Counted from the first letter of the stretch, positions 23,406 to 34,479 are shown. The stretch: DNA of 64,000 bases from Stenocarpella maydis (GCA_002270565.1 NQMI01000169.1:1-64000), one strand, 5' to 3'. Translations and numbers: made by a program. Notes: generated from the letters alone by a model not told the origin.

Positions 23406-25027
23406 TCAAGCGAACCTTCGCTCCCAGCGAATTAAGGCAGGAGCCTCCGGCCTAGAGAACATGGACGCATAATCTGTCGCCGGTACGTGTGACCTTCCGT
23501 CGAGAGTATTGAACTTGAAGTTCCGTACCAAGGTACCAATGATAATACAGAGGTTCACGTAGGCGAACCTTTCTCCTATACATCGATGACGGCCAACCCC
23601 AAATGGCAAATAAGGGCTCCTGACTCCCTTGCTGACCTCTCCGTACCCGTAGTCCACAGTTCCTTCATCCTCGTGATTCTCCTCCACTCGGGTCTCCCAG
23701 CGGTGGGGGTTCCAGTCTCCCGCCTTCGGGAAGAACTCGTCGCTCATGTGTGTCACAAGTGGGGACGCGACCATGAAGTGATCTGGAGTGACAACGTAGT
23801 CTGTGTTGGGGACAGGCAATGGCCTCATGACTTTCCGCATGATGGAGTGGATGGAGCTGTGGACCCGCAGCGTCTCCTTGATGACCTTCTGTAGCAATGG
23901 GAGCTTTTCGATATCGGAATACTGAAACTGCTGGGTCCCATCATAGCCGAGATTGCGAACCTGCTCCTGATATAATTCCTTCGCAATATCGGGCCGCGAG
24001 GCCAAACGGAGCATGATCCACGAGCTGCTAGAAGAGGAAGAATGTTGACCCGCCATTAAGAGCGTGATCATCATGCCGGCCATCTCCTCGTCAGGAATTG
24101 GCTGTCCATTCTTGTAGACGCAACTCATCAGGTGCCAGATCATGTCAGGTTCCTTGTCTTCGATAGTCATGTCGGACCCTCGGCGTTCTCTGATGATGTC
24201 CTTGTAGACAGCCTCCATTTTGACGCGTGCAGCGTCTCGTCGTTTGTTATGTGGCAATGGCGCCCATGGCAAGAGGAAGTTGATCGGCCTGAACCCGAGG
24301 TCAAGCTCGTTGTAGAGCTCTGCAAACTCTCCGGAAAGTTTTCTCCGCACGTCTGCTCCTTGCAGGGTTCGGCTCGCAGTAAAGATAGTGATTTCAGCCA
24401 TCGCGGCTGGGACATCCAATATTCCTGAGCGACCTTTGAAAGCCGGAGAAGCTTTGATGAATCCCAGAACCTCGTTCTCGATTAACGGAACATATGTCTC
24501 CAAGGCGTGCTGTGTGAGCCCAAACTTGACAAATTTCTTCTGTTCCATGAGCTTTGCGTTTGGGCAGTCGTAGATGATGTCCCGGCCGAAAACGGGGGTG
24601 GTGAGCGGAGAGTAGACCTCCTCAGCACTAAGATTTTCGAGCTTGCCGTTGAGAATGAATTCGTTGCCTTCGAGGCCGAGGTACACGGTCATCTTCCTCC
24701 CGAATAGGATGAAAGTAAAAATATCCCCATGCTGAGAGTTGTGACACGCTGGTCAGCACCTATATCCAGTCAATGAACCACAAAACGTACCTGTTTCCGA
24801 CATTGCTGGTAGAATTCGCAAGGATTAGTTCCATACGAGATGGCATTCCCCAGGAATGGAATCCAGTGAAAGACCACTGGAGGATCTGACTTATTTCGAG
24901 GGAGTTGTTGTCGAAGAACATTGATCGCAATAATTAGCAGCAGCCCGTAAACAACAAGCCACGGCCAGGAGGCTGTGCGCAGCAATACTGTCCCTGGGGA
25001 ATCGAGGGAGAAAAGTTTCGAGCCCAT
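23406..25027 (-). CDS. CYP51: lanosterol 14-alpha-demethylase (sterol P450, CYP51)
   Basis: Two exons, 25027-24791 and 24731-23406, separated by a 59-nt intron, give 520 aa, the usual CYP51 length. The N-terminal anchor helix is [18 protein letters not shown]. Then follow the substrate-site block [22 protein letters not shown] with its conserved tyrosine, helix [13 protein letters not shown], the K-helix KETLR, and the haem loop [14 protein letters not shown] with the ligand cysteine. It ends [15 protein letters not shown]. It removes the 14-alpha-methyl group of lanosterol/eburicol in the ER for ergosterol synthesis and is the azole target. I chose the ATG at 25027; the frame opens with TTG 12 nt earlier. 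Moulds usually carry two or three CYP51 paralogues, and I cannot tell which this is. No lesions are seen. Confidence 0.95.
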
Positions 25028-25866
25028 TGTGGATGACAAATTGAGTTATACTGATTCGGCAAAATGGACTGTCTTTTGAGCAAGAAAAGAACGATCTTGT
25101 GGGAATCAGGCTGGTGTTATAGGAACCACGGACTGATGGCAATCGTGACAAGGTAAGGGACTGGTGAGCGTATTCGTGTTCGGATCCCCAGTCTTCGGAT
25201 TTCAGCACGCTAAACCAGAAGCATGCCAATCTGTTGGTGCCTTGTATGATGTGTTCGCGTTAAAGGATTCACCACGAAAGGAAAGTCAGACGATACCTAG
25301 TGTCCATCATTATTACCCCGTTGATTCAGTTGGACCACAGTGGTCACTTCCACCGAATCCAAGGTAGCTTATTCGTTGGTGGCCTATTAAATTTTTTGCT
25401 GGTCGTCAGACACACGCGCACAGTATCAGACCACTGTGGGGAACCCCTTTTCATTGACAGAGTTGTGACTTGCGCAGGGACCTAGATCGCGAATTGGACA
25501 GATTCCGCGCTTTGAAAGAAATCGCGGACCGTACGTTAAAATAATTCTGGACGGTAATTATCACGCGGGTAACCTGCACATACGCTAGTGTTCCAGTTCT
25601 CGTGTCCGTGAATGTCGAGGTTCAGCTTTTGCATGCTTTACTGCATGTATGTAATTCCCAGTAACGTGGAGTTGATAATAATATCTTGAAACTTATCAGT
25701 AACAACTATTGCTAAATCACGCCGAGAGGGTAGCTTCAGTCTGGTAGAGGATATATATTATATTAGTACTTACCTGTGGTACAGAAAACTTACTTAGGGG
25801 TTTCCCCTACTCCTTGACTCCTCGCGATTATGCGTCTTAGTTTCAAAGATCCTGAATACTGCAAGA
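25028..25866. promoter_or_regulatory. CYP51 upstream region
   Basis: Non-coding interval upstream of CYP51 and downstream of the HET-like fragment. A CGG-N12-CGG pair (25181-25183 and 25196-25198), about 155 bp before the CYP51 start, has the half-sites of zinc-cluster regulators. Nothing else stands out. Confidence 0.3.
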
Positions 25867-26415
25867 TTAATTCGAGAAATATCCAACTAATATTCTGGGG
25901 CTGTGGTTCCCTAGCACGAGATATGAAAACGGTTCTTGAGTACCTATACTATTTGATTTCTTTTCCCTGGCCAGAGGCCTGTGAATTTCTATCCCAAAAT
26001 TAAGCCAAAATCCTCGAGACAGAGGCTTCAGCACTTTGATTTCTCGATTGATCACACAGCGTACCCCTTCTTTCCACTCTATCCACAAGTTAGTATACTT
26101 ACCATGAATGCATTGAGGGAGGTCACGCCTCTGCTCCTCCTCAATGAAGTTATTACCACGCGTCAGCACGCGATTAACGGCCGCAAGCTCGAACTGAATT
26201 CCCAGCTTGGTGTCTTTCGATGTGTCTGAGATCCACGTCACCTGTTCAGGATCAGGCAGCTGAAGCTCTCCAACCTCATCACCGGTTGCGTCATGTACGC
26301 TTATGCACAGACTTGGATAAGTTTCATCATATCTGGGATCGACAACTTTCTTGCCCCTGGTCCAGAGACGGGCTCTTCGAGTGGTGCAGAATAAATATGC
26401 TGTCTGCTCAGGCAT
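25867..26415 (-). CDS. HET-like C-terminal fragment (heterokaryon incompatibility type)
   Basis: A 182-codon minus-strand frame starting at ATG. Its segment IHGKYTNLWIEWKEGVRCV resembles the closing motif (Y.N.LWIEW..G.AYR) of fungal HET-domain proteins, which trigger cell death on fusion of incompatible hyphae. The N-terminal HET domain is not visible nearby. In-frame sequence extends upstream through PFPVPDITESTTPG to an acceptor (GATTACAG near 26479) with a matching GTACGT donor near 26523, so this may be the last exon of a longer gene starting near 26.7 kb. A 24-nt GTAAGT..CTAAC..TAG stretch at about 26080-26103 mimics an intron but is too short. It could be a real small gene, a terminal exon or a relic. 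Confidence 0.4.
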   Translation of the reverse strand: MPEQTAYLFCTTRRARLWTRGKKVVDPRYDETYPSLCISVHDATGDEVGELQLPDPEQVTWISDTSKDTKLGIQFELAAVNRVLTRGNNFIEEEQRRDLPQCIHGKYTNLWIEWKEGVRCVINREIKVLKPLSRGFWLNFGIEIHRPLAREKKSNSIGTQEPFSYLVLGNHSPRILVGYFSN

Positions 26416-27070
26416 GCCAGGTGTGGTTGACTCTGTGATGTCGGGGACTGGGAAGGGATAGAAAATCTGCCCGTGGGGCTGTAATCGTCACCAGGGAGGT
26501 ACTTGTGCTTATAAACGTACCCTCCGCACCCTTCTGGCCATAGGAGTGGTTCGTCCCTGAATGTCGACGTGCCTCCGGCCTCGACCTCGAGGCACGTGGC
26601 TGTTGCTTTGCGCAGGCTGCAATGCGACGAAGTGGCAAAGAACTGATGGCTGGGCGATATTGAAAAGTCAACCGTATTTCTTCCTAGTGGATCTTGGTTT
26701 TCCCCCTCTAACCCGAACCCTGGAAACGCACCCGCCTCGAATAATGTCTTGTGATTATTAATTAGTAACGGCGATGACGGCGTACGGGTGGTCCAAGCGC
26801 CCACGCCAGCGCCAAGGCGACGACGCCGAGGGAAAAGTTTTGGAGCTTTGCGACGTCGCGTCCTGTTCTTGGGCGCAAACCACCACAACCCTACATTTCT
26901 GTCGCCAAAGCCAACGTCAACGTCAACGTCAATCCCACGAGCGAAACGATACCTCACTTCCAGCCCTCCGCCGTCCTCTTAAACAACCATGCTTCAGGCA
27001 AGGGCAGCGATATGAGAGGGACACTGCCGTTGAGGAGACGGCGTTCAAAGACAGAGACCAGCCGAGGAGT
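26416..27070. promoter_or_regulatory. upstream region of the PPR gene and 5' part of the HET-like locus
   Basis: Contains possible upstream exons of the minus-strand HET-like locus and, from about 26.75 kb, the 5' leader of the PPR gene. The PPR frame is open on the + strand from 26774, but its residues before 27071 are low-complexity and do not look coding. A CAACGTCAACGTCAACGTCAA repeat lies near 26911-26932. Confidence 0.4.
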
Positions 27071-30043
27071 ATGCAGTACGTCTGCCGCTCCTGCATCCTG
27101 CGTCTCGGGCAATCATGCCGAACTCTCGCACAACCACGGCCATGGCTCCAGCCCGGGCCCCGCCTTTCCGGGCGAATGAACCACACCTCGAGTCTCCTTG
27201 GTGGTCAAGGCAGCCTCAGCAAGCATGACGAGCTCCACGAGAACCACACCAACAGAGAGCACGAGGCCGAGCCATTTTGGCCCGTAGGCGCTGGCTGGCC
27301 TGCCGCCAGCTTCCCTCCGACAGTCCCTTCGAAGTCCAACCTCGAGCCGGGAAGACTTGCCCCGGACGAATCAAGGCAGCCTCTAGAAGAAGGAGACTGG
27401 GCGGCTGCTGCCGCCGATGAAGCTCTGGATAACCCCCACCAAGAGCGCACTAGGCATAATGAGATGCAGCCGGCGCAGCAAGCCCCTGTCTATTCAAGTT
27501 GTCAAAGCGCTCCAGTACCTCTGAGCCCAAGGGACAACGAGCAACTCAGGATTGTGCGGCGTACATGCTGGACGGAGATGACGAGCTTTCGCAAGGCCTT
27601 GGCTGATTTCACCTCCTGGAAACGACTGCTTAAAGAAATATCCAACCCCGAGAGCAAAACCCCTTCACTTGTTGAACTCCGGATGCGCAATGAGATCCTC
27701 GCGGCCAACAGCGTCGATTCCATGAGGTCTTTATTGAGTCCCGGGTACTATGTTGGCAAAGTGGGGATGCGCACAAGAACTCTTCTGTGCACCACGCTTC
27801 GACACGCGCCTGAAAAGGGCACCATGCTGTTGCAAGCATTATTATCGGACTCACTACCGCCTTTCTACGTGATCGAAGACAGCATAAGTTTTCTGGCCTA
27901 CAATCTTCGCCAGATGGAATTAGCCACGAAGCAAAATTGTGCCCGGAAATTGGTTGACACGGTTCTCCAAGCGTTTCAAGTGGGACACAAGGGGTTCATC
28001 CGTCTACCGCAGAACACAATCTATTCTATTATGGATGCACTCCCGCCACCTGAACTGAGAGATTGGTTTCAACAGCTCATTGCCCATGAGGCCCCGCTGC
28101 ATAAGAACACCTTGCTGCAATTTGCGAGGCGCTTTGCAAAGGTGCCTCCGACGAAAGACTTGTCACTCGAGATCTGTCAGGATTTGTGCGGGACCAACTC
28201 CCTGGATATCAACACCCCCGTCGGCGCCAGCCTCTGCACCTCCATACTCACCTTCAAGAGTAATGACCTGCACGGGCTGGATGAGACGTTGATGACGCCT
28301 GCTGAGCTCTTTCAATGTCTCCTCGACCTGGGCCTCGTACCAAACGTTATCACTTATACATGCATTATCCGCAGCCTTTGCCTCAAGAAAGACTTGAGCA
28401 CGGCCATAGAGGTCTTCGAGGTCATGAAACAGCACGGTGTACAGCCAGACGAGTACACGTATTCCGTCATGATGAACGGCTGCAAGTCTTCCGGAGACTT
28501 TGGAACAATGCTTCGCTTCGCATCCGACGCGCGTGCTGCAGAATTTCGAGACCCTGTGGTTTGGAATGATGTTATCCATGCCATATTCCTCGCCTGCCTG
28601 AAGGAAGCCCGTGTTCCAGGTGGAGGGCGCCGGGCCCGATGTTTGTGGGGTCCCATGAACTCAATCTATACCCGTTTCTTCGACCCTGGGCCTCTGAGAA
28701 CGCTGATACCGGAAAAGTTCACCGAGGTCCGCGAGTGGTTGGAAATGCAGCGGTCCTTCCCAGTCAGCATGCAGGGCGCGTTCCGCGAGATCCCACCTCT
28801 ACTCCCGAGGGATGTCATGCAACCGACGTCTACAACGATGGGTCTAATGGTCTTGGGTTTTGTCCGGCATCTTCCTAGACCTTACGACGTGATTCATTTT
28901 TATGATAATTTCAAGAAGCTGCTCAAAGAAGGCAATCCGGTGGCACAAAGCATTGTTCAGGAACAAGGGTCGATTGTCCACGACATAGTTCTCCGTGCCT
29001 TGCTCAAGTGGAGATATACACTTAGAATCATGCAGGATATCGTCAGGGACATGATTACCGACATCAATCCAGCCGCGGCTGCAGCAATCCCCTTACCGCC
29101 GCGTAGACTCGAGCGCCAGGCCAGTAACACCGTACCTACATCGAATCCGGGTGCGAGCACTGAGGGATGGCCTGTCAATTCCAGTCTCTCAGGGATGGAA
29201 GCGGGCATCCCGAACGATGCTGCTGATGTTATGGAACCCGCAGGAGAGGCAGAAAATGGAGAATGGTCCGCACTCGAAGCAGTCTTGACAAACGCTGCGG
29301 CGTCCCATGGAGAGGCGAGGCCACCCATACGCCACCCCCGTCCCAGCGTCTATACCTGGAGCATCCTCCTCAAGGCTTTCATGTCGAACCGCCGGACGCA
29401 GGAAGCCGAGCACATCCTGAAGCTCATGCAGGCCCACGGGGTCAAGCCCAGCATTGTCACATGGAATACCCTCGTTGCAGAGTACGCCCGACTCGGGAAA
29501 ACCAAGGTGGCCGTGGAGGCTATGGGCCGCCTCGAAGCCGCGGGCTTCAAGAGCGATGACTGGACCATACGAGCATTCTCATACATCAGCGACAAGGCCA
29601 AGGCGATCAGGCTGATGGAGCAAAGGGTGGAAGAGAACAAGATGGCCCAGGCTGCGGTTGAAGAAATGGAGCAGCAGCAGCAGGAGGAGGAGGAGGAGGG
29701 GGAGGCAGAAAACGATGAGATGGGTCCGGAAGGCAAAATGCAGGCAAACGGCCTGCCAGACGAATATGCACAGGAACCCGATACGCACGGGGATATAGAT
29801 CAGGTGCCCTCACCTGGCGGCGACCCGATGCAACCAGGCGTGCAGGGCTTGGGCGGGCCCACGGGAGAAGGGCAGTCGGCGCCTGGCAAGGCGACGGAGG
29901 CACCGCGCGAGGAGGCCCAGAAGCCCGTCGCCAAGGCACCCGTCTCGACGAAGGCGGACATTGATGCTTGGGACGCCTTCTTGTGGGACCACGCCGCGGA
30001 GGCTGAGGCCGAGGAGGAGAAGCGTGAGGCTCCGGCGGCTTAG
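27071..30043 (+). CDS. mitochondrial pentatricopeptide repeat (PPR) protein
   Basis: A single exon of 990 aa from ATG 27071. This start is preferred over the one at 26774 because it gives a basic, Cys/Arg-rich presequence (MQYVCRSCILRLGQS) suited to mitochondrial import. PPR units are clear at about residues 410-480 (VPNVITYTCIIRSLC...VQPDEYTYSVMMNGC) and 755-840 (PSVYTWSILLKAFM...VKPSIVTWNTLVAEYA). The intervening region is helical and fits degenerate PPRs. The C-terminal 150 residues are Glu/Gln-rich and disordered, ending DAWDAFLWDHAAEAEAEE. Such proteins bind organellar RNA and govern processing, stability or translation of mitochondrial transcripts. The particular RNA target cannot be read from sequence. 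Confidence 0.9.
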   Translation: MQYVCRSCILRLGQSCRTLAQPRPWLQPGPRLSGRMNHTSSLLGGQGSLSKHDELHENHTNREHEAEPFWPVGAGWPAASFPPTVPSKSNLEPGRLAPDESRQPLEEGDWAAAAADEALDNPHQERTRHNEMQPAQQAPVYSSCQSAPVPLSPRDNEQLRIVRRTCWTEMTSFRKALADFTSWKRLLKEISNPESKTPSLVELRMRNEILAANSVDSMRSLLSPGYYVGKVGMRTRTLLCTTLRHAPEKGTMLLQALLSDSLPPFYVIEDSISFLAYNLRQMELATKQNCARKLVDTVLQAFQVGHKGFIRLPQNTIYSIMDALPPPELRDWFQQLIAHEAPLHKNTLLQFARRFAKVPPTKDLSLEICQDLCGTNSLDINTPVGASLCTSILTFKSNDLHGLDETLMTPAELFQCLLDLGLVPNVITYTCIIRSLCLKKDLSTAIEVFEVMKQHGVQPDEYTYSVMMNGCKSSGDFGTMLRFASDARAAEFRDPVVWNDVIHAIFLACLKEARVPGGGRRARCLWGPMNSIYTRFFDPGPLRTLIPEKFTEVREWLEMQRSFPVSMQGAFREIPPLLPRDVMQPTSTTMGLMVLGFVRHLPRPYDVIHFYDNFKKLLKEGNPVAQSIVQEQGSIVHDIVLRALLKWRYTLRIMQDIVRDMITDINPAAAAAIPLPPRRLERQASNTVPTSNPGASTEGWPVNSSLSGMEAGIPNDAADVMEPAGEAENGEWSALEAVLTNAAASHGEARPPIRHPRPSVYTWSILLKAFMSNRRTQEAEHILKLMQAHGVKPSIVTWNTLVAEYARLGKTKVAVEAMGRLEAAGFKSDDWTIRAFSYISDKAKAIRLMEQRVEENKMAQAAVEEMEQQQQEEEEEGEAENDEMGPEGKMQANGLPDEYAQEPDTHGDIDQVPSPGGDPMQPGVQGLGGPTGEGQSAPGKATEAPREEAQKPVAKAPVSTKADIDAWDAFLWDHAAEAEAEEEKREAPAA

Positions 30044-31020
30044 AGTCGTATGGTTCACCTAGGTATATGTGTTACCATGGTGAGCTTATCCTGAGATACC
30101 CTGCATAGAAATAATACGAGCCAACTTTTGCTATTTATTTTTGATTTTGTGATTGTTGCTTATGTGATCCTGTAATACTAGGGCTCCTGCCTTGGAATGC
30201 TTGTGCTGGATGAAGCCTTGGAAGCCACAATGATTGCGATCGCTAATTCACTGTCACCGGAAAGTTGCATTTGGGATGGTTCGCATAGGGGAAACTTTCG
30301 AGACTGTTCTTGTTCGCTACAGAACGTCAAGGGGTTAATCGATTATTATTGCATGTGGTGTGAATATCTCGACCAATTGATTGATGAACTGTGCGTGGTC
30401 GAGTGGGGGATTTTTAGTGTTGTTATCATCGGTGAGTTCAGAGCACTGCTATGCGCTCGACAGCATCTTGCGCCTGATTCTCATTTCCGAGGCGCCAAAA
30501 GAAATATTCGTTCCGCCTCTGCCATTTCCTGCCTTGCGTGCTGTGCCCTCTTACCCGTGGACAACTCCCAGCATGGAGAATCCCAGTGCTCCGAAATTAA
30601 TGGTATCGTGAAAACTCGGGTGAAATATGCAGGCTGCTACAGAATTGCTAGTCTCCATAGTATGTGTGGACTCCTTGTCGCTGGTTGCGAGTCACATGCC
30701 ACATGATAGGTGCTCAGCACGGCTGGACATCTATTATTAGCGCTGTGCTTCCACGCCGCGATTTCCTACCCTCCCCTAGCCTTTCATTTCCACTCCTCCC
30801 TGGCGACGTAAAGCTTTTCAGAGGTGCCCAGAACATGACAACGGAGAGCAACGCGCGAGAATTGTATGTGTCGAGAGTCACGGTGATTCCGAGGAGGAAC
30901 TACTCTGCCGGGGCCGGGGTTTTTTGCGGCTGCCTTTCCCTCGACCATACTGAACGTGGCGCGTCCGTACAAGATTCATGGGATCTTTATGTAGTCAGTA
31001 TGGCCGAGTGTGGAGATGAT
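30044..31020. other. 3' flank of the PPR gene, no gene recognised
   Basis: A 169-codon + frame at 30197-30706 and a 151-codon one at 30664-31119 lack domains, signal peptides or introns of good quality. AT-rich DNA just after the PPR stop probably holds the polyadenylation site. Confidence 0.4.
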
Positions 31021-31029
31021 GCCTTAGCC

Positions 31030-32216
31030 TTCGAAAAGAACCTCCACAGCAAGTTGGAAGGGAATTCGAAAAGGAAACTTGGGAGGTTGCGCACTCCACA
31101 GTATCTTGAAAGTACGTAGGTCCGAATGACGGGGGCTCGATGGGCGGGGATGATATGTAGGAGTAAGATTCCACTTCCCACGGCAGCATGATGCAATCTC
31201 CTTGCACGAATACAGTCTTGCCCGTAAGGACAGGCCGTTTGTCCCCTCGCACTTGTGAGGCCATATCCTTCGGGAATGTGGCCGCGTCACGCACAAAGTT
31301 CTCATCTCGTGCCGATAGGATGCTGGCTATGATTGCTACAGTTCCTACGAGCTCGTCTTCTTGGAACGGGTGTCTGGCCACTACAACCCAGCAGCATTTC
31401 GCTTCTTCTCGGCAGCTCTTCTCCATTCAAAGAAAGCAGCCCTGCAAAAATTGTGCGGGCTCCATTCCTCTTCTGAGGACTGCTTTGCCAGCGTTCGAGT
31501 CAGGTCGATTGTTTCGAACAGTCGTGCTACCTTGGACTTTGAGATGGATGCAACCGATGTGTTCAAACACGGCGACAGGAAACCGAAGTGTGGGCCAGCT
31601 CCTGGGTGCGTCTGCCAAGAAATACAGTAGCATCTCGCGCAGTGCCTGGGCGAAAATCAAAGCCGCGCCCTTCCCGGACGGGATCAAAGGGTATATGTAA
31701 GTGGAATGGATTTTGTCCCATTACCTCTACAGCGCATACATCGTACACGGGCCTCAAGTGATTCCTGCTTGTGATCGTCGAAGGGAATGTAGATGGCAAG
31801 ATTCTGCATAGTGCGGCCTCCCGTTTGGCTTCCACTAACATCTGTGATGTTCTGAGTTTCGCAGATATGGAACGCGCGTCCCTTTAGAAAACCTTGCAAG
31901 AAGTCGAGCAACTGACCAAGTTAGGGTGGATAGTTACATCCAAGCTAGGAAATCCTCGCGATTGCTGGGACTCGGGTGTATGAGAAATGGTGGGCCCAAC
32001 TGAAAAATACCGAACTTGCACGTGCAGGGTCTTCAGATTGTCCACAGGGAGTGGTGCAGAGAGCCATGTTGCCAAAATGGTCAGGAACCGCCCGGGCAGG
32101 CTCGCTGAACAGACGAGGAGATTCAATTTGGCATAGTCAAAGCGTCGGCCCAATCGGAGAGGCATGAGGCCAATGATCTCGCGACGGATTTGCTGATGAA
32201 CGTGTAGCAAGGCCAT
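31030..32216 (-). pseudogene. multiply frameshifted relic of a fungal protein gene
   Basis: Minus-strand pieces read like one protein when the frame is changed several times. They are ALLHVHQQIRREIIGLMPLR...LATWLSAPLPVDNLKTLHVQ (32216 to ~31930), QLLDFLQGFLKGRAFHI...GRTMQNLAIYIPFDDH (~31911-31690), DPVREGRGFDFRPGTARDATVF (~31690-31560), SKVARLFETIDLTRTLAKQSSEEEW (~31540-31400) and RHPFQEDELVGTVA...VLTGKTVFVQGDCIMLPWEVES (~31365-31160). Frame changes fall near 31905, 31690 and 31560 without good splice signals. I do not recognise the family; the opening (HQQIRREI..L) is like fungal F-box-type proteins. It is best explained as a decayed gene, less likely as a gene with unresolved introns. Confidence 0.45.
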
Positions 32217-33031
32217 TGCGTGACGTTCGAGGGGTTTTGAAAAGATTCTCGAGTCTCGGGTCTCAAAACCTGGGACAGGGGGGCCAGGGCCACCGGTTAT
32301 CTTGTACCCATAAGCTCTGGCGTTTTATGGAAAGGGAGGGCTGCTCGGCTATTGTTGAGTGGTGTCAAGAATGACCTGGAACAGGATCTGCTCTCATAGC
32401 TCGCGCGGGAGCTTGAGCAGGCTCACCATCTTGGTGAGATGTGGTTGATGCTGCCTGGTAAGTGATAACGGAGGAATATCTGCAGAGGAAAGACAGCTGT
32501 TATGATCACAGCCCTGGGCTCGGGGTGGGAGGAGTGAGTGAGAGGATGTCAAAGGAGTCTTGATGAGAAGTGTGGGAGGAAGTACGTCAGCATTGGTGAC
32601 GGTAAACCTGAGCTATAGTGAGTTTGCGGAGGTGGACATTGCTTGACCTCGTCACGGTCGAGGTCAAGGTTGTGAGGGTGGTGGAGGAGGTGCAAGTAGC
32701 CGCAAACACTTTTGAATTTGGAAACCACAGAGGCTGAGGAAAGCCCGAATCTTGGAAGCGGATGGAGGCCACTGCCAAGGTAGCAGGGGAACCAAACAGA
32801 CTTGTATAAACAGAAAGCCACATTATCCCTCCGGCCTAGGTAGCCAGTCTGCTTAGGGACTTAAGTAGGTTCTTGAGGCTATCAAATTCATAGTCTCCAT
32901 AACTTGGCCCCTTGTCCCGTGCACAAGTCGTAACCAACACAAAGCTTTGGAAGCAATCCTACTCCTTGTCCTGTATTTGTACTCCGGGCCAAGCCAGTAT
33001 TGCGCCCCGCCAGAGCCAGCCCAGAAGATCA
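32217..33031. other. intergenic, no gene recognised
   Basis: Short frames only. The end nearest 33032 must carry the 3' UTR of the HMCES gene. Confidence 0.4.
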
Positions 33032-34479
33032 TCAAGCACTATTCCCAAAGAACTTCGTGATCTTCTGTGTCCCGGTTGATTTTCCTTTGGCAGGGCTTTT
33101 GGTACCATTTCTCGTTGCACTGATTGCCCTGGTGCTCTTTGTGGCTGCCTTGCTTGGTGATGGAGAGGGGGACGTTTTGATCTTTGTTGGGGAGGCAGCG
33201 GCAGCTTTTCTTTTCGTACGAGGCACCTCATCGTCCTCCAATCCCGAACCTAGCTTTCTTTTGGCTCCAGAAGCTGGTGTAATTCCCATACCACCATCCT
33301 CGGCGGGTTTAGCAGGATCATTAAGTGCCTTTTGTTCATATGTCTCCTCCTTTCCATCTTTCTCCTTGACCTCCACATCGACCTTTGGGGCCTCCTTCTT
33401 CGTCTTGGCATTGGCGAAGAAGTTTGCAATATTGTTCTTGTTCTCCTTGCTCGCAACCGGGATGATGAAGGTGGGGGAGTTGTTGCCGACCCTGCCGACA
33501 TCTTTGCTCACAGGATAGCACTCCAGTTCACCGTCAAACGGCCTGAGGCAATCCTGGAGACCTTTCGACCACTCGAAGCGCTGAGGATCCAGCCACGTCT
33601 CCATCTTGTCCGAACCAGGGTCTAGGATGACTGGCATGCGGTCATGAAGAAACCTGAGCTGTTTGTTGGAGTCGGTCGTGATGATGGTATAAGTGTAGTG
33701 TTTTTGATCGTCATCTGGGCCGGTCAGTCAGCCTTCGACAACAGTTGGAGGAGAAACGCCGTGTGATAGAAAGACCCAAGGGGTGATCATAAAGCTACAA
33801 GGCGACTTGCCTTCATACTGGACGCAGTCCCACAGCCCAGCAAAACACATCAGACGTCCGTCTTTGCGCTTCACAAAGTGCGGCATCTTGTCCTTGCCCG
33901 TCTTCAGCCACTCGTAGAAGCCCTGCGCCACCACGATGCACCGCTTCCGGCCCTTCATCGAAGCCCACATCCCGCCCGCCTGCGCGAGAGAGTCATCCCG
34001 GCAGTTGATGGTCTTCATCATCGCGCCGGAGTCCGGGTTCCGCTTCGTCCAGAAGGGAATGAGGCCCCACTTCATCGACTGGAGCTTGTAGCGTGTCTCA
34101 CCGCCCTGGCCCTTGCCATGGGCCTCTTCGCCCGCAGGCTCATCGTGGGCCGCGGCCTCAACCTCCGCAGGCGCGTCCTCGGCCGCTGCCCTGGCGCCCC
34201 TGCCGGGCTTGGCCTCGCGGCGCGGCCCCGCCCCCCAGTCCGGCACGTCGGCACGGTACACGATGCCGTGGTACCCAGGCGCGAAATTGTAGCTCGGGCG
34301 GGGGGCGCCATCGCCCTCATCGGCTGGCGCGTCCCAGACTGGCATGTCATCGTCCTCTAGCATTTGGCGCACCTGCGACGGGCGCTGCGTCCACTCGGTC
34401 AGTTTGCACAGGGGCTTGCGAGTGGCGGGTGTTGCATGTGATGAGGTCATACCAGGGCGAGAGCGTATCTTCCGCACAT
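33032..34479 (-). CDS. HMCES: abasic-site processing protein HMCES (SRAP domain) with C-terminal PIP box
   Basis: Three exons, 34479-34453 (only nine codons, MCGRYALAL), 34384-33811 and 33714-33032, give 427 aa. Cys2, exposed after Met removal, is the residue that crosslinks abasic sites in single-stranded DNA in this family. Other SRAP markers are NFAPGY, MKWGLIPFW, the INCRDDS asparagine, VAQGFYEW with the catalytic glutamate, and LHDRMPVIL with the histidine. An Ala/Glu-rich insert (about residues 70-115) interrupts the domain. The C-terminal third is Lys/Ser/Pro-rich and ends QKITKFFGNSA, a canonical PCNA-binding PIP box (Q..I..FF). Intron 2 (33810-33715) begins GC, in context AAG|GCAAGT, a GC-AG intron; splicing there joins VQYE to DDDQKHYTYTIITT as the family requires. 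It acts at replication forks. Confidence 0.93.

Noticed and set aside
13419..25027. Secondary-metabolite cluster around the P450, sulfotransferase and transporters
   Set aside because: The P450 is CYP51, a primary sterol enzyme, one transporter is dead, and no synthase or cyclase is present.
26774..27070. Upstream start for the PPR gene
   Set aside because: The 99 residues it would add are low-complexity and unlike a targeting signal; the ATG at 27071 gives a credible mitochondrial presequence.
33728..33810. HMCES exon 2 reading on to VSPPTVVEG and stop
   Set aside because: This would end the protein inside the SRAP domain; the GC-AG intron restores the conserved continuation.
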